A stretch of 64,000 bases of DNA, from positions 439,001 through 503,000 of the forward strand of contig CAWZYM010000275.1 in NCBI GenBank assembly GCA_963966185.1, written 5' to 3'. Below, piece after piece: positions 10,917 to 23,921 of the stretch. Below the pieces are notes generated by a model that did no database searches, had not been told where the DNA came from, and saw only the letters and a list, made by a program, of their open reading frames with translations. The stretch is from Rhabditoides inermis (Eukaryota; Nematoda; Chromadorea; Rhabditida; Rhabditidae). A program made the translations under genes and the position numbers. Each line of letters begins with the position of its first letter. The first letter of the stretch is position 1.

Positions 10917-12668
10917 GCACTCTGATAGTTGTTTCCGCAGCAACCACCGCTCATCTCGCGTGTACTTACATGCAGCACGTGGATCCGTCGTAAATAGCCT
11001 CTTTGGCAAACATCATGTCTTACTCCCTGCTATTACCGTCCCCATAGTTCTTTGTTATGTTGAATTGTTACTGTTGCCCTGTTGCCGGTTGTCTCTCTTA
11101 CTGTCTTGCAGAATTCTATCATCATCCTACCCCATAAAATTGCTGTTACTGAAGTCTGCCTATCACGTTGTCGCCTCTTGCTCGCCGCGTATGTTCGTAG
11201 TGGTTGTCTGCCCACTGTTGAATATCTATTGGGTGCTTGCATGTGTTTTTTGTACCATCAGCATGCGTGTTATCTTAATTTCTTCAGCCGCCCGTGAGAA
11301 TGAGCTGCATGTTTTCTAGCAAAATAGTAAAATAATGTGAACCTGAATAACTACAGTAATCCTTCTGCACCCCCGCGTTACCATGTGCACTACGTTTGCA
11401 GCAACTGCTGCTCTTGCAGTCTCGTCTTTTTTGGTTTTGGCATGCATATGGAGTGTTGCGCTGCTATGACTCACCCTGTGTCTTCATTATTCTTATTAGC
11501 TTCACCGCCGTCGCTTCGCTGCCCTGCGTCGACGACGTGACGTTTCGCGAGAGCCGATCGATGCTCTCACCCAAGAGAGCCTGCCTGAATCGTGCACTAC
11601 ACTCCTCGTCCTAATGAGCCAACATCGCTTACTCGATGTAAGCCTAAAGGCTCGCCTCTTTTGCGCGCGCCGCGTGAATGCCAAGCAGGTTTCTTTCGAC
11701 TTTAAAATGACATCCGGAAAGATCGCATAACGCCGAGCGCACTCGCACGATTGTTGTTGCTTTTGAAAACAACAAAACGATATGATACCCCATATCCGAT
11801 CCTGGCTCCGCCTTAAAAGCGAGATTTACATTCTCGTCTCGGCTCCTCGGCAGAAGAGAGGGGCAGGCACGCCTCGGCATTATTATCTCTTTCGCTTTTG
11901 CATGTCTTTACACGCATTCACTCAGAGATGTGTGATCATCTTTATGCAAGCCGCAAGTGAGTCATTTTTTTTTGTTCCAAACACGGCACACGCATGTTTA
12001 TAATATGGTTCTTTTACGTCATTTTTTTGAGCTAGGGTGTGAAGCTTTTTCGTCTATCGTGAGTGTATGAAATATGTTATTGCATATAATTCAGAACGGT
12101 GGCTATTTTCCGGGGTTTGTTGTTTGTTGCTTACTCTTCATTATGCTAAAAAAAGTTTTTTATGGATCTCCGAATGAAATATTTAACAATGGTCTATAGC
12201 TATAGATATTTCTGGCTAGGGTGATGTAGTATTGTATTCGTGTCTGTCGCATGTCGCTTCTGTGGATTTGTCACTTTATAGCAATGTAAACACCTCCATT
12301 CTTGTATTGCATCTATTCGTATAGCTCTGTATGAAAGACGCTGTTTTCCGTGGATTTCGAGTTGTTATGGAATTGTACCTGTGATACGTGAGAGTTTCCC
12401 ATCTTCGTTTATTCATTCATTTATTAATTCATTCAGTCATTCTTGTAAACTCGAAATACTCGTCGCCAAAATATCTGGTCGCATTTGCTCGCCTCCAGAT
12501 TATCACTGTGCTTCCACCGTATACCCACGCAATCGCTGCTCGTTTCACAATTTAATTTCACCGATTGAATTACATTATTTCGTTGCGAGACGATGGTCTA
12601 TCACTCATTTCACAATTGTCAGATCCGCTCGGGTCTCGTAGTTACTGCTGCTGACGGGACGAGCTGCG
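10917..12668. other. TSR2 3' region and spacer upstream of STAT
   Basis: About 1.75 kb without a recognisable gene. Short open frames here have no family-like features. The last 48 bp before the STAT start include an AG at 12621-12622 after a pyrimidine-poor stretch (CACAATTGTCAG), a possible trans-splice site. The rest must contain the TSR2 3' UTR and the STAT promoter, which I cannot delimit. Confidence 0.5.
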
Positions 12669-12859
12669 ATGAACATGTCGGGCGGCGGTCTGGTGTCTCC
12701 GATGCCGAGCATGAACTGCGACGAACTGCGCGCCAGCCTCGCAGCCACCGCCAAGATCGTGTGCGGCATATGGGACGAGAACAAGGACCTGCAGGTGGGA
12801 GAGAGAGAGGGAGAGAGAGAAAGAGAAAGAGCGCGCGATGCGATGGAGAGAGAGAGAGG

Positions 12860-12890
<31 letters not shown>

Positions 12891-12914
12891 AGAGAGAGAG
12901 CGCGCGATGCGATG

Positions 12915-12963
<49 letters not shown>

Positions 12964-12971
12964 ATACGATG

Positions 12972-13012
<41 letters not shown>

Positions 13013-14951
13013 CGATGCGAGGAAGAGAGAAATAGAAAGTTTTTGCAGGGTCGTTTCGTGAACGAGATCGGAGAGCTGCAGCGCATGCAGGCCGCCATAC
13101 AGCAGATGGAACTCGAGCAGCGCTCCGGACAACTGCCCCAGGTAGGAGTAGGAGAGATATGGGACACTACACTGTAGAACATGGCTACGATACGCTGTAG
13201 ATTGTCTTTAACTTGTTTTGACACATGATGCATACCACATGTAATTGTCCAGTACTGAGAATAAGGGTACGGTAAGTTCAATGTTACCGAGTTACCGTCG
13301 TCGTGGTATTTTTCCATTATGATAATGCGTTTTTTTTCATTCAGCGCCACTTTATTTCGTTCGACATCGACGAAGTAAGCATGCCTTACCAATATTGATT
13401 ATTCATTCCGCTTTTGAGGTGTTCAATTTCGAATCCGAATTTGGGTGGGGATACTCTGCATTTCCTTGTGTTTGTTTCATTCTCCTCTAGACTACACAAC
13501 CTGGATACCCTTTGTGTGTCGTGCCCATTAAGCACACTTTGAAATGTTATTATGCGCAATCACCCAAATGTTGCATCAGTGTTAAAATACAAGTACTGGA
13601 AACTTGTCATCAAGCCCTTTGTATTCGCACAGTATTTGTACATATGTGTAACTGAGTGATCCTTTGTGCAGAAACGTTCCTTTTCCACAATCAAAGTTCA
13701 AAATGGCGTTCAGTTTCTTCGAAACACGCCCTTCGAAACGCAGTGTTTGATCGCTTTTCGAAGGCGATTGCGAAGGGAGTTTCGAGAGACTGAGCGCTGC
13801 GTCAGTCAGTAGTCTCGGCGGTTGCAGGCTCGACAGTCTATGACGGAGATGCAGCGCCGTGCGTCGCACACCTACGACCAGCTGATGGGCAAGCGCAGCG
13901 ACCTCGTCGCCAAGCTCAACGACGGAGTGCAGTGAGTGGGCGGGTAAAGGGAAGGAAGAAGTCGGGGAGGAGAAGGGTGAGAGAGAAAACAATAATACTA
14001 GCGATTCTGTTTGAGGTACGTGGCGCTTCTGCAGTCTCAGTTGATCGGCGAGCGGCTGAGCGACTGGAAGAACCGGCAGAAGCTCGCGCAGGTCAGTTTC
14101 TCGTTCACTCAACACGTCGTTTAAGAACAATGCAGATACGAGATATGGTCTCCAATCTCTGTTTTCTGTCACGTACGCGCTCGTCTGTAATCTGTTACAT
14201 GTTGCATATCTCTATAATCCCGTGAATCACGTGCTCGACAGCAAATGTCAATTTGCAGAAAGAGCGAGAGATATAGACAGATAATATGCACCTGGATTCC
14301 TGGATTGCCACTTCAGTGTACCCATGCATTTCCACAACTGCACATTAGCTTCAGCTCAATGTGGAGGAGCGTCTGAACTTTTATATAGCCGTTTCTAATA
14401 TCACTATTGGAAATAAAAGAAACAGTGGAACATACTTATTACAGCTCATTGTATATGTAGTGTGTAGTACTGCGAGACTGCGACTGTTCATGATGTTCAC
14501 ATAGAATAAGCTGGTCGAAAGTGCAGAGGCGCTAGCTCTACAAGAGTAACTAAACAAACGTAACTAAGGGAACTATGTAAATGTTTCGTTGAGCTGACTG
14601 AGTGAGTTTGCCATCGCTATGCATGATGTTACAGCTGTGTCGCGAAAAATCGTTTTACTGATTATAAATAATTCATTTCAAAATGTTGTGTAACTTTTCA
14701 TACGTTTGCGGAGTGTGGACTAGAATTAGCGCTCGATTGTGAAATACATATAGAGTTATATTTTCTTTCGAAACTAACACGAGAAAAGAGGAGTGGTTTG
14801 TTTCGATCTATTTCAATAAATTCAAATGCACAATCTCTTGACTGAAATTTCAGAACAAACCTCCGCTTTAAAACAAAAACGATTTTAGGTTGGATTCCTG
14901 TTCGAGAAGCGCGATATGGCACTAGACGAGCTTCAGATTGAGTGAGTCGAA

Positions 14952-14990
<39 letters not shown>

Positions 14991-17477
14991 TAGAGAGATA
15001 GAGAGAGAGAGAGAGTGAGAGAGAGAGAGACGTTGAAGGAGGGGGAAGGGTTGAAAAAGAGTCCCTTTCCAGGTTCGAGTTCTTGGCCGAGACGATCTGG
15101 CAGCTGCACACTTACTCATGCTGGCAGTTGGACTTGCTGCGACGCGGACCGCAGCTCAACGACAACAACGCGCAAGTGAGAGCGAGAGACGTCGAAGATC
15201 TCTCCGAAAGTCTGCCTCTCTCCCTCACACAGTCCAAGAAGAGGAGAGATGGGGCGAAACGAAAAAAAAAGCGTGCACGCCGCATGGCCAAATGTATACT
15301 ACTTCTGACTAGACCGAAATATCCCATAAGTTGATTGCTCTTGTCTTTTTGAACACCCCCTACGCATCCGTTGATCCGATAAGTCACTTTAAAAAGGTCA
15401 CATGACGAATGACGATCGGAAGGTTTTTTTGGTTGTTGTTTGTTTTTTGTTTGAGCAAGCATTTTCAGAATCTGCCCTACATGTACGCATACGATAATAT
15501 GATCGAGGTGCTTGTCGCAAATTACCAAATTACCTGTGTTGTAGTACATATAGTTGCTTTTTTCAGTTGGTTTTCTTGATTCTCTCAAGCTTTTTAGAAG
15601 TTTGAAAGCTGTAAGCAGTAGCAGAATGCCAAAAAAAGATAAAAGAATACTGGCATCGTCACACCTTCGAGTACAGACTTTGTGACGCTAGTGCTGGATC
15701 CTGCTTTTTTCAAGTACGAACAAGGTCTAATGTGTCTATTAAATCGTCTTTTTCCACGCTGATGATAAAATGCTACTCTCTCCATGCTCGCATGGAGCAA
15801 AAAACAGTCGTGCATCGCTTGGTTCCCATCAATTTTTAAATTAAAAAAAGATAATTTATAACTCGCATTTCAGTCGCACAATTCTTCGCTGTCGACAGTG
15901 GTGGACCAGCTGACCAAGCTTCTGTTTGTCCTCATCTCACAGTCGTTTGTTGTCTCGGCCCAACCGGAGCCTGTGCTCAAGACACAACACAAGTTTGTCA
16001 CCGAGGTGAGCAGCAAACATGTCCAACCTGCCAATCGCTATGATGAACAAAGAAAGGCGGGTCACGTGCGGGAGAAAGAGATTGATTATTGAAACGGTTC
16101 ATCTCAAATTGTATGGCACTGGAGGGAGTCCGGAGGAAAGCATGGCTGTTGCAGACGCGCCTTCTGATCGGCGACAAGCTGGGCATCCGCCAGCACCTGG
16201 CCAACACGAACGTCAACGTGCGCATCGTGGCCGAGGAGGAGGCGCGCGCGTTGTCCGCCGGACACATGCAGGAGGGGGACATGTCAGTAAGGGGGAGAGC
16301 AGGGAATAGTGGGCTCACTCAGTGGCTGAATTCTCTGTAGCTGAACCACTTCAGGCGATTGCCTATCGGCCGTCCACGTGAAGAGATTCAAAATTCAAAG
16401 GGATGAATGAGTGTAGTGGTAGTGAACGGGAAGGAATGAGACAATTCGAATTTAGGGAAGGACACTCAGGCAGGAAAGTAAAAATTAGATTTTTGTAGGA
16501 GGTGGTGGGGCGAAACTCGCGCCAAAGCCTCTCACGACTCACAGAGGCTCACAGAAGTCAGTGTAGGGTTGACCTCGTGGCTGGACTGCTAGAGAAGAGA
16601 GACACGTTCGTTAAAGGATAGGCTGTCGGCCACCTACGTGAAGAGATTCGAGGGCACGAGTGATGAATAATTGAGCCGTGGTCGTGTAGGAAGAGGCAAT
16701 CGAGTGCGGATATGTATTTTTTCCGCTCCAGTATCTCTACTTCTCACGTTCACTACTCATCACTGTCGGAAGCTATCTCCCCACTTATTTCCGAGGTTTG
16801 ATAGCGGTTTTGCAGCAAGACGGTCGGCTCTATTAGCAACGACTTTGAGAAGATGACGATGGACGAGCGCGGACACATGGCAAGCAAGTTCAACAACTCG
16901 GTGGGTGCAATGGGAATGGACCGTAGTATCTACCAGTCGCCTACCGACAGTGTGTTATTCTACCATCATACAATCAATCATTTATACAGAGTCGCTTCAT
17001 TCTGACTATATAACAAGTTCATACAGTACACCACAAGCCACATCGGGCTAAGCGCTGGGAGAAACACTGTTCAGCATCTGGGATGGGAGGGCCGAAGATT
17101 GAAAGTCTATAATATATCGATAATCAGTCGATGATCGTTCGATTTCCTTTCCATTAGAGAGGGCGCGCGTAGTATATTCAATGACTTGCTACCATCATTC
17201 AAATGTGTCATCCATCATAGTTCTGCGCATACGAATGAACGGAACGACAAAGCTTGGCAATCAGTAAGAGAAGAAATTTCTATGAAATTCAACATAAGCA
17301 CATATATTATCTCTTAAAAGTACTCACGTAAAGAGAGTCAGTTTGTCTTGACCCAATTCAACAAAAGAGCATGCATAAAAAGTTTACAGATACTAACACA
17401 AACCTGCGCATACCGGACTGTTAAAGTAATCGATGAAATATAATAAATATTCGGGAGAGAAAGACAGACAGACAGAC

Positions 17478-17523
<46 letters not shown>

Positions 17524-20500
17524 GAGAGATGAGCATGTACGTTTCGGACAAAGGCACACAGAAATCGAACCCGTGGCCGCAAGAATGGTAGTCAGTCCCT
17601 TATCCATTGCGCCATGCCATCGGGTCATCATGCGCAGAGACTGATCCCTTTTGCGAGAACTGATTGCTATGTGAGAGCGATCGCAATTTCGGTCTGCAGA
17701 CGTCAGCCTCCCGCAAATGAGGTTTCCCGCCAAAACAGAAATTTGAACGCCTATTTTTGTTGGGCAACCAAAACGTGTTGGGACAACTGCTGGGATAACG
17801 GAATGACGAACGTGGACTCTTTTTTTATCTCGCATTACAATGAATCAACTATCGCACTGGGGATTAAAATAATGCGTCACTGTATTTTTATAGACAAGTA
17901 AACGTGGACATTTTAAGAAGCTGACACGTATTGCGCACCGCAAGCCGCCTCCGAAGAGCGGCGACGCGGCGAGAGCGACACAGGCACAAGCGGCCGCCGC
18001 CGCCACCGACCAGAAGTACGCACTGCTCTTCCACATCACCCCCTTTCACATTGGCAACCTCGGCAAGGCGAGTGCGACACGAACATGCTCGACTGCAGTC
18101 TTGCTTGGAACCCGCAGTGTTTCAGATCGACGTGTGGACGCTGTCGCTGCCTCTGATGGTGACTGTGCACGGCTCGCAAGACTGTGACGCACAGGGCGCC
18201 ATTCTCTGGCAGAGAGCATTCTCCCCCGCGGTCAGTGCTGTGTGCTCTCTCTCCCTTTCTCTCTCTCTCTTTTTCCCTCTCCCTCTCTCCCTCTCTCCCT
18301 CTCTCCCGCTCTCCCTCTCTCCCTCTCTCCCTCTCTCCCTCTCTTCCTCTCTTCCTCTCTTCCTCTCTTCCTCTCTTCCTCTCTTCCTCTCTTCCTCTCT
18401 TCCTCTCTTCCTCTCTTCCTCTCTTCCTCTCTTCTTCTCTTCCTCTCTTCCTCTCTTCCTCTCTCCCTTTCTCCCTCTCTCCCTCTCTCCCTCTCTCCCT
18501 CTCTCCCTCTCTCCCTCTCTTCCTCTCTCCCTCTCTCCCTCTCTCCCTCTCTCCCTCTCTCCCTCTCTCCCTCTCTCCCTCTCTCCCTCTCTCCCTCTCT
18601 CCCTCTCTCCCTCTCTCCCTCTCTTCCTCTCTCCCTCTCTCCCTCTCTCCCTCTCTCCCTCTCTCCCTCTCTCCCTCTCTCCCTCTCTCCCTCTCTCCCT
18701 CTCTCCCTCTCTCCCTCTCTTCCTCTCTTCCTCTCTTCCTCTCTTCCTCTCTTCCTCTCTTCCTCTCTTCCTCTCTTCCTCTCTTCCTCTCTTCCTCTCT
18801 TCCTCTCTTCCTCTCTTCCTCTCTTCCTCTCTTCCTCTCTTCCTCTCTTCCTCTCTTCCTCTCTTCCTCTCTCCCTCTCTCCCTCTCTCTCTCTTCCTCT
18901 CTTCCTCTCTTCCTCTCTCCCTCTCTTCCTCTCTTCCTCTCTTCCTCTCTTCCTCTCTTCCTCTCTCCCTCTCTCCCTCTCTCCCTCTCTTCCTCTCTTC
19001 CTCTCTTCCTCTCTTCCTCTCTTCCTCTCTTCCTCTCTTCCTCTCTCCCTCTCTTCCTCTCTTCCTCTCTTCCTCTCTTCCTCTCTTCCTCTCTTCCTCT
19101 CTTCCTCTCTCCCTCTCTCCCTCTCTCTCTCTTCCTCTCTTCCTCTCTTCCTCTCTCCCTCTCTTCCTCTCTTCCTCTCTTCCTCTCTTCCTCTCTTCCT
19201 CTCTCGGTTCATTGTGTAGTTGTTGTGTTCACTATGTTTGTAGGAGTGATAGTGAGCAATGTAATTGCAGACTCGTTCGCTGAACGCGATGGATATCAGT
19301 GCCGTCTCGTGGCAGGATCTCTCGCAGGTAATCGAAAATATATATTGTTTGACAATCGACATGTGTGGGAAGATGCGGTGTGAGATCGTTATGCACAGCA
19401 ACGACCGCTGACTGAGTGAGATAAAAGCTGCGGGTTTGCTGCGCCCGCGTGTTCCTATTAGCCTATTGTGACCGCCGAGCGTGTTTTCATGCATTCTGCG
19501 TATTGCAGGTGCTGCGGAACAAGTTCCAGCTGTTCACAGGCGCGCGCCGTCTCATCTCAGACCAGGAGCTCGCATACCTCGCCGACAAGCTGCTCGCACA
19601 CGGCGTCGAGAACAAGCCCATCACCTTTCACAAGTTTGCCAAGGTGCGCGCGTGGTTCTAAGGCGTCACTGCAGCTCTCCGTTTGTTTGATATTGAAAAG
19701 TGCGACGCACTGCCTGCGGCTGCGAAAGTGGGAATTGCAGCATAACCTGCGGGACGACGTGAACTTCTCGTTCTGGGAGTGGCTTTTCTCCATCATGCAA
19801 CTTATAAAACAAAAGCTGCTCAAGTTCTGGGACGAGGGTGGGTGAAGAAAGAAGGGAGGTGAGAGGGAGGTAGAAAAGGGACAGAGAAGGAAGATAGAGA
19901 GAAAAGGAGAGAGAAAGGAGCGGTTTCAGGCTGGGTGATCGGCTTCATCTCGAAGGGAGACGCATCGGCACATATGATGCAGGTAGGTGCGGGATATTTA
20001 ACTACACCAACAATATCGTGCTGTGTAGTTGTAGATAGTGGGCGGACATCAACACACTGAAACCGATGCGCAGGTCGCTGTACGTGTTAAGTTGTTGCAG
20101 AACCCACAGCGCTCGTTTCTACTGCGATTCTCGGACACGCAGACGGGAGCCGTGAGCATTGGATTCGTGGCAGAGGACGAGGAGAACAGAGGTGAAGAAC
20201 GATGAGAGAAATAATGAAACAAAGAAATGTGATTGCGATTTAGTGGTAAAACGGAAATGCATCTCATCAAATCAAATCGCAGTGTTTTGTAATAAATAAT
20301 CCAGATTTGCGTTTCATACCATAGAGTACGAAGTACCATGTATGTTGGAACGTGTGTTACAGTGCCGTTCCACCTGGCGCCCTTCTCCATCAAGGACCTC
20401 GACCAGCTCTCGCTCGCGCAACGAATAGCCAGCTGCCCCCAGCTCAAGGAGATACGGTACGCACACTTTCAACCTTATTTTTTTCACCTGTTCCGTGTCG

Positions 20501-22744
20501 TTTTCTTGGTTACGGGATTATCGTCTTACCGGCTCTCTTCTCACATGTCGCTGTCATTTTCGATGTCCCTTTTTCTCTTCTACTCGTTCTTGAGCTCTTT
20601 TTTGTTCTGATGAGATCACCACTAAAACAGCTTGCATCAGAGTGTATCACGCGTTTCAGGTACGTGTACCCGAACATTGAAAAGGAGGAGATGCTGCGCT
20701 ACTTCGACAGCGAGGAGCGGCACCGCTGCGACTCGCCCACCGGATACATACAGAGCGAGATCGTCATGGTCGCCAAGACGCAGGGGTGGGTTGCGAGGCC
20801 GAATAGGCACTAACATTTCTCAACTCGCACATCCCCTTATTTTACTTGCCTTTTCTTTTGATCCTAAAAACGCAACAGTTGGTATCAAACCCGCGTCGCC
20901 TTCTCAAGCTCGCTACCCATTCGGCCGCAGTGACAGTGTGTTTTCATGCGAGGCGAGTAATGTCAGTAAGCTGTTTTAGCCGCCTTAGTTCTGTTGGATA
21001 TTGTGAATAAGCATACCTGCACTCTTACATGGAGCATGAAGATAGTTGTTTTCCCGCCTCGCGTTAGTGACAGCGACATCCCATATATTGTAGCAGGAAG
21101 ATCGCAATGTCAATGCGACCACGCGCGTACGACGTGCACTCTGAATACACTTTCAAATTGTATTACAGAACTACTGTACTCAGAATTATTTAAATGATCA
21201 AATTGTATGCCTGCACTACACACTCAACGATAATTAAAATCCCATACGTTCCTTCATAAAAATACCAGGTGGAAAGTGGAAAGAATTTTTAAAGTAGAAA
21301 CCGGGAAACCTCAAGTTTCAGAAAGCTAGCGTCGACGTGTTCTGTGCAGGGCGGGGACAGTCCGTCGCCCATGTCGAACCACGGACGACTCGACTGGTCG
21401 CCCGAAGTTTCAAACCAGAACTCAAACTCGATGGACATGTGAGTGCGTTGGGAGCTGGCCGAACCGTGTCGTCCCGTCTGCAAGCATGCGTCTGAATAGT
21501 GTCTCGTCTCATGCTCCGTCCTATTTTGCAGTACCACTTTCTTCTGACTGAGAGGTTGTGAGAAATGAAGTGATGGAGGGTATTGTTGTTGTAGTGGTAA
21601 CGAACGTGGGAGTTGAGCGCACGTGTGATTGTGTGCCTAGCCTGGTCAAGCACAGTCTTCTCTTCTTTACCTGTCTAGAATGCAGCTATGGCCAGTCAAA
21701 CGGAAATTTTCAGCTGATTTAGCCAGGCTCAGCCAAAACGGACTCTTTTTTTATCTTGTTCTCGAGTATCATTTAAGCTGCAGAATTTTGGCAGAATAGA
21801 ATATGTTTTTAAACACCCCTTGAGCGAGACTCGCGTTTCCACGACGAACGACAGGTGTCTCAGGACGCGGATTCATAATTGGCGAATAACACTATCAGCT
21901 AATTGATCGTCATTTGTTCTTTTTGTGAACACTCTAATTATAAAATACTGTGTCAAAAAGCACAGAGACGCTGCTCTTTTGTACTCGTCACTCACTTGCC
22001 AATGAAACTCGCCGCGCTTAAATCAGGAGTGTACATGTATATGAAAACATTTTTGGCTTAAAGGAACAGTGGCGCATTATTTTCGACTTTGGATCACTTA
22101 ACGCATTGGAATGCAAAACAAACGAAAAATAACGATTCAAAGCTGTTACCGCGTTACCACATCAATTACCACAGACCGTCCCGTTACCACACGAAAATAG
22201 GCGTTCAAATGTGTGTTTCGGCGGGCGGCCCCATTGTCGCGGGGCCGATCGATATTGTGATAGCTTTCGCAAAGAAGTCAGTTCTCGGGAACGACAGCGG
22301 TCTTTGCGCGTGATGACCCAATAGTGTTCATAGTGTTCTGATATACGCCTCTGTTCCTTTAAACAATCATTTTTGACTAAAACAAACATGCAGTTTGAAT
22401 TATTATTCTTCAGAGCTTTCGATTTCTCCAACTAAAGCTCAATAGAGACCCGATGAAGGGCTCTTGTGTCCGTTTTTGCTGAACATCGCTATTTTCGGCC
22501 AAAAAAGACTGTTTGACTGGCCACCTCTGTTCTTGTTCGGCTTGTCAGTGAAGTGTGTGGTTTCAGTGGGGACGATCTGGTGAACATGTTGTCGGCTTCG
22601 ATGCTGGACGGCCAGAACCCGTCGGTCGAGGCGCTGCTCGGCCCCGGATTCCGGCCCCAGCTCCCCAACCAGCCCCTCCAGCACGTCGACCTCTCATTTG
22701 TCGACACCTACTCGGCACAAGCACAGCCATTCTTCTATAATTGA
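12669..22744 (+). CDS. STAT: STAT transcription factor lacking the N-terminal domain, 20 exons, about 708 aa
   Basis: STATs are latent cytoplasmic factors that dimerise by SH2-phosphotyrosine exchange and bind DNA. Exons: 12669-12794, 13049-13141, 13828-13931, 14016-14091, 14889-14941, 15073-15175, 15874-16005, 16155-16282, 16816-16900, 17894-18067, 18126-18230, 19271-19327, 19509-19643, 19741-19837, 19930-19982, 20101-20191, 20363-20456, 20660-20785, 21322-21438, 22567-22744. Domains: coiled coil 1-about 200; DNA-binding from about 215 ([12 protein letters not shown]) through [15 protein letters not shown]; linker ([15 protein letters not shown]); SH2 with FLLRFSD, phosphate-binding Arg516; [10 protein letters not shown]; then GYIQSEIV with Tyr598, the likely phosphorylation site; a short C-terminal tail. 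The usual 120-residue N-terminal interaction domain is absent, as in C. elegans STA-1. Intron 10 is read as GC-AG; a GT-AG choice (18072-18117) would add four residues. Confidence 0.93.
12796..13025. repeat. GA-rich microsatellite filling STAT intron 1
   Basis: Runs of GAGAGA broken by AAAGAG, with three copies of a 12-15-bp spacer containing GCGCGATGCGATGG, occupy almost the entire 254-bp intron. The spacers give it a coarse period of about 60-75 bp. Confidence 0.9.
14950..15029. repeat. GA microsatellite in STAT intron 5
   Basis: A (GA)n tract with occasional AAAG and ATAGAG interruptions begins just 8 nt after the exon 5 donor at 14942. Confidence 0.85.
17456..17525. repeat. GACA/GA microsatellite in STAT intron 9
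   Basis: About five GACA units are followed by about 20 GA units. It lies directly beside a tRNA-like repeat, so it may be that element's tail. Confidence 0.85.
17555..17795 (-). repeat. SINE-like element with a tRNA-like promoter, STAT intron 9
   Basis: On the minus strand an A-box-like TGGCGCAATGGATAAGG is followed about 35 nt later by a B-box-like GGGTTCGATTTC, the RNA polymerase III promoter layout of tRNA-derived SINEs. Upstream of the A box, the part around TAGGCGTTCAAAT and GATGACCC matches the repeat at 22.14-22.33 kb. The stems of a real tRNA do not pair, so it is not a functional tRNA gene. Confidence 0.6.
18240..19206. repeat. 965-bp polypyrimidine octamer array in STAT intron 11
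   Basis: The strand is pure C/T, built from 8-bp units CTCTCCCT and CTCTTCCT. The two unit types are grouped in blocks (mainly CCC units at about 18475-18720, mainly TTCC units afterwards). A marker where the phase slips (CTCTCTCTCTTCC) recurs about 240 bp apart, near 18890 and 19130, indicating a local duplication. The array lies wholly within the intron between 18231 and 19270. Confidence 0.95.
22140..22330 (+). repeat. Dispersed repeat related to the 17.6-17.8 kb SINE-like element
   Basis: The segments AATAGGCGTTCAAAT, GGCGGG, CAGTTCTCG and CATGATGACCC (here CGTGATGACCC) occur in the same order as on the minus strand of 17630-17795. The tRNA-like part is missing. It lies in the last STAT intron. 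Confidence 0.55.
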
Positions 22745-23860
22745 TCGGAATGCTTTGCTCCTCTCACACTAACTATGTAACGTCAATTTTCATCTACAGC
22801 AACTCATGGGAGTGGATGTTTTGTAGCGCACAGCACGCCGTCGTCTTTTTACTGTCCTGCAGTTTCACACAATTTTTTCTAGTCTTCAGATTTCAAACTC
22901 TCCATTTGTACGTACACATTTTGCTGCGACTCGTTCAGGAAATGTTTGTTGATGACGAGCGCGTAGAGTGAGCGATTTTTTTTAAAAGTTTTGTCATTCT
23001 GAGAATGCCTAACAACAGTTACATATCATGCTAGATGCTACGTATGTTTGTAAGAATTGTATGTTTTACATCCGTTCGCTTTATTCTCACAGAAAGTTTG
23101 AACTATTTATTGCGTGGTTAGTCAAGTCAACCATTTCCTTGTGCAATCTGTTATCTTTTCTTCGCGCATCGTTTTGTCTTGTATCTCGCACTATCTTGAT
23201 GTGCATTAAGTCTAGCAATGAATTTATTTCGAAACGATTTATCTTCGAGATTTGTTTCACTCAGTATATGGAAACTTTAGTGTACGGAAATTAATATAAT
23301 AGTTTTTTTCAAGTTGTTTAGCGATCATGTCCTTTGAACCGTTGTAAATGTTATTATGGTTCCGATAAAGTATGTGACTAAACTCAACGGTTATCCGTGT
23401 TTTCATAACCTAAATTTACCGCACTGAAAAAACCCCGCTAGATTATTTTTATGATGACGTATGTGAAAACAACTTTTTAACAAACTTTTCACATTGTCAT
23501 AGCGCATTTCATTGTTCACTATTGCGCATGATGCAAAGTCGGTTCTGAAAAAATTCCATTCGTCACAGTGACTGTAGAAAGTCATAGCACCGACTAGCAG
23601 TAGTGCACTATACAAAATGTAATATCTTCTGATATATTGTGAGAAAGTGCGTACAATGTCTATCAGCGTCGCCTCACTCAGTCAGCTTACACACTACTAA
23701 TACGACATGTACATCACCTGTCTTCCTACACTCTTTTGACTATGCGGCATTTTCCAAATACTCATAGTTTTGTAGGTATTGAAATGTATTAAGTTCAAGC
23801 GTACTATCTACATCTACATACTGTATATATTTACTCGTTGTCAGTTCCTTTTCGCTCTCG

Positions 23861-23921
<61 letters not shown>

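Noticed and set aside
11033..12641. Several 60-120-codon frames between TSR2 and STAT
   Set aside because: No conserved motifs, no consistent splice structure, and both strands are equally open.
12796..13177. Arg/Glu repeat protein from 12593-13177
   Set aside because: It reads through the GA microsatellite of STAT intron 1. The real exons on either side join in phase without it.
18240..19206. Long leucine/serine/proline-rich open frames on the plus strand and Arg/Glu-rich frames on the minus strand
   Set aside because: They are translations of the C/T octamer array, which has no stop-forming bases; the tract is inside a STAT intron with good splice sites on both sides.
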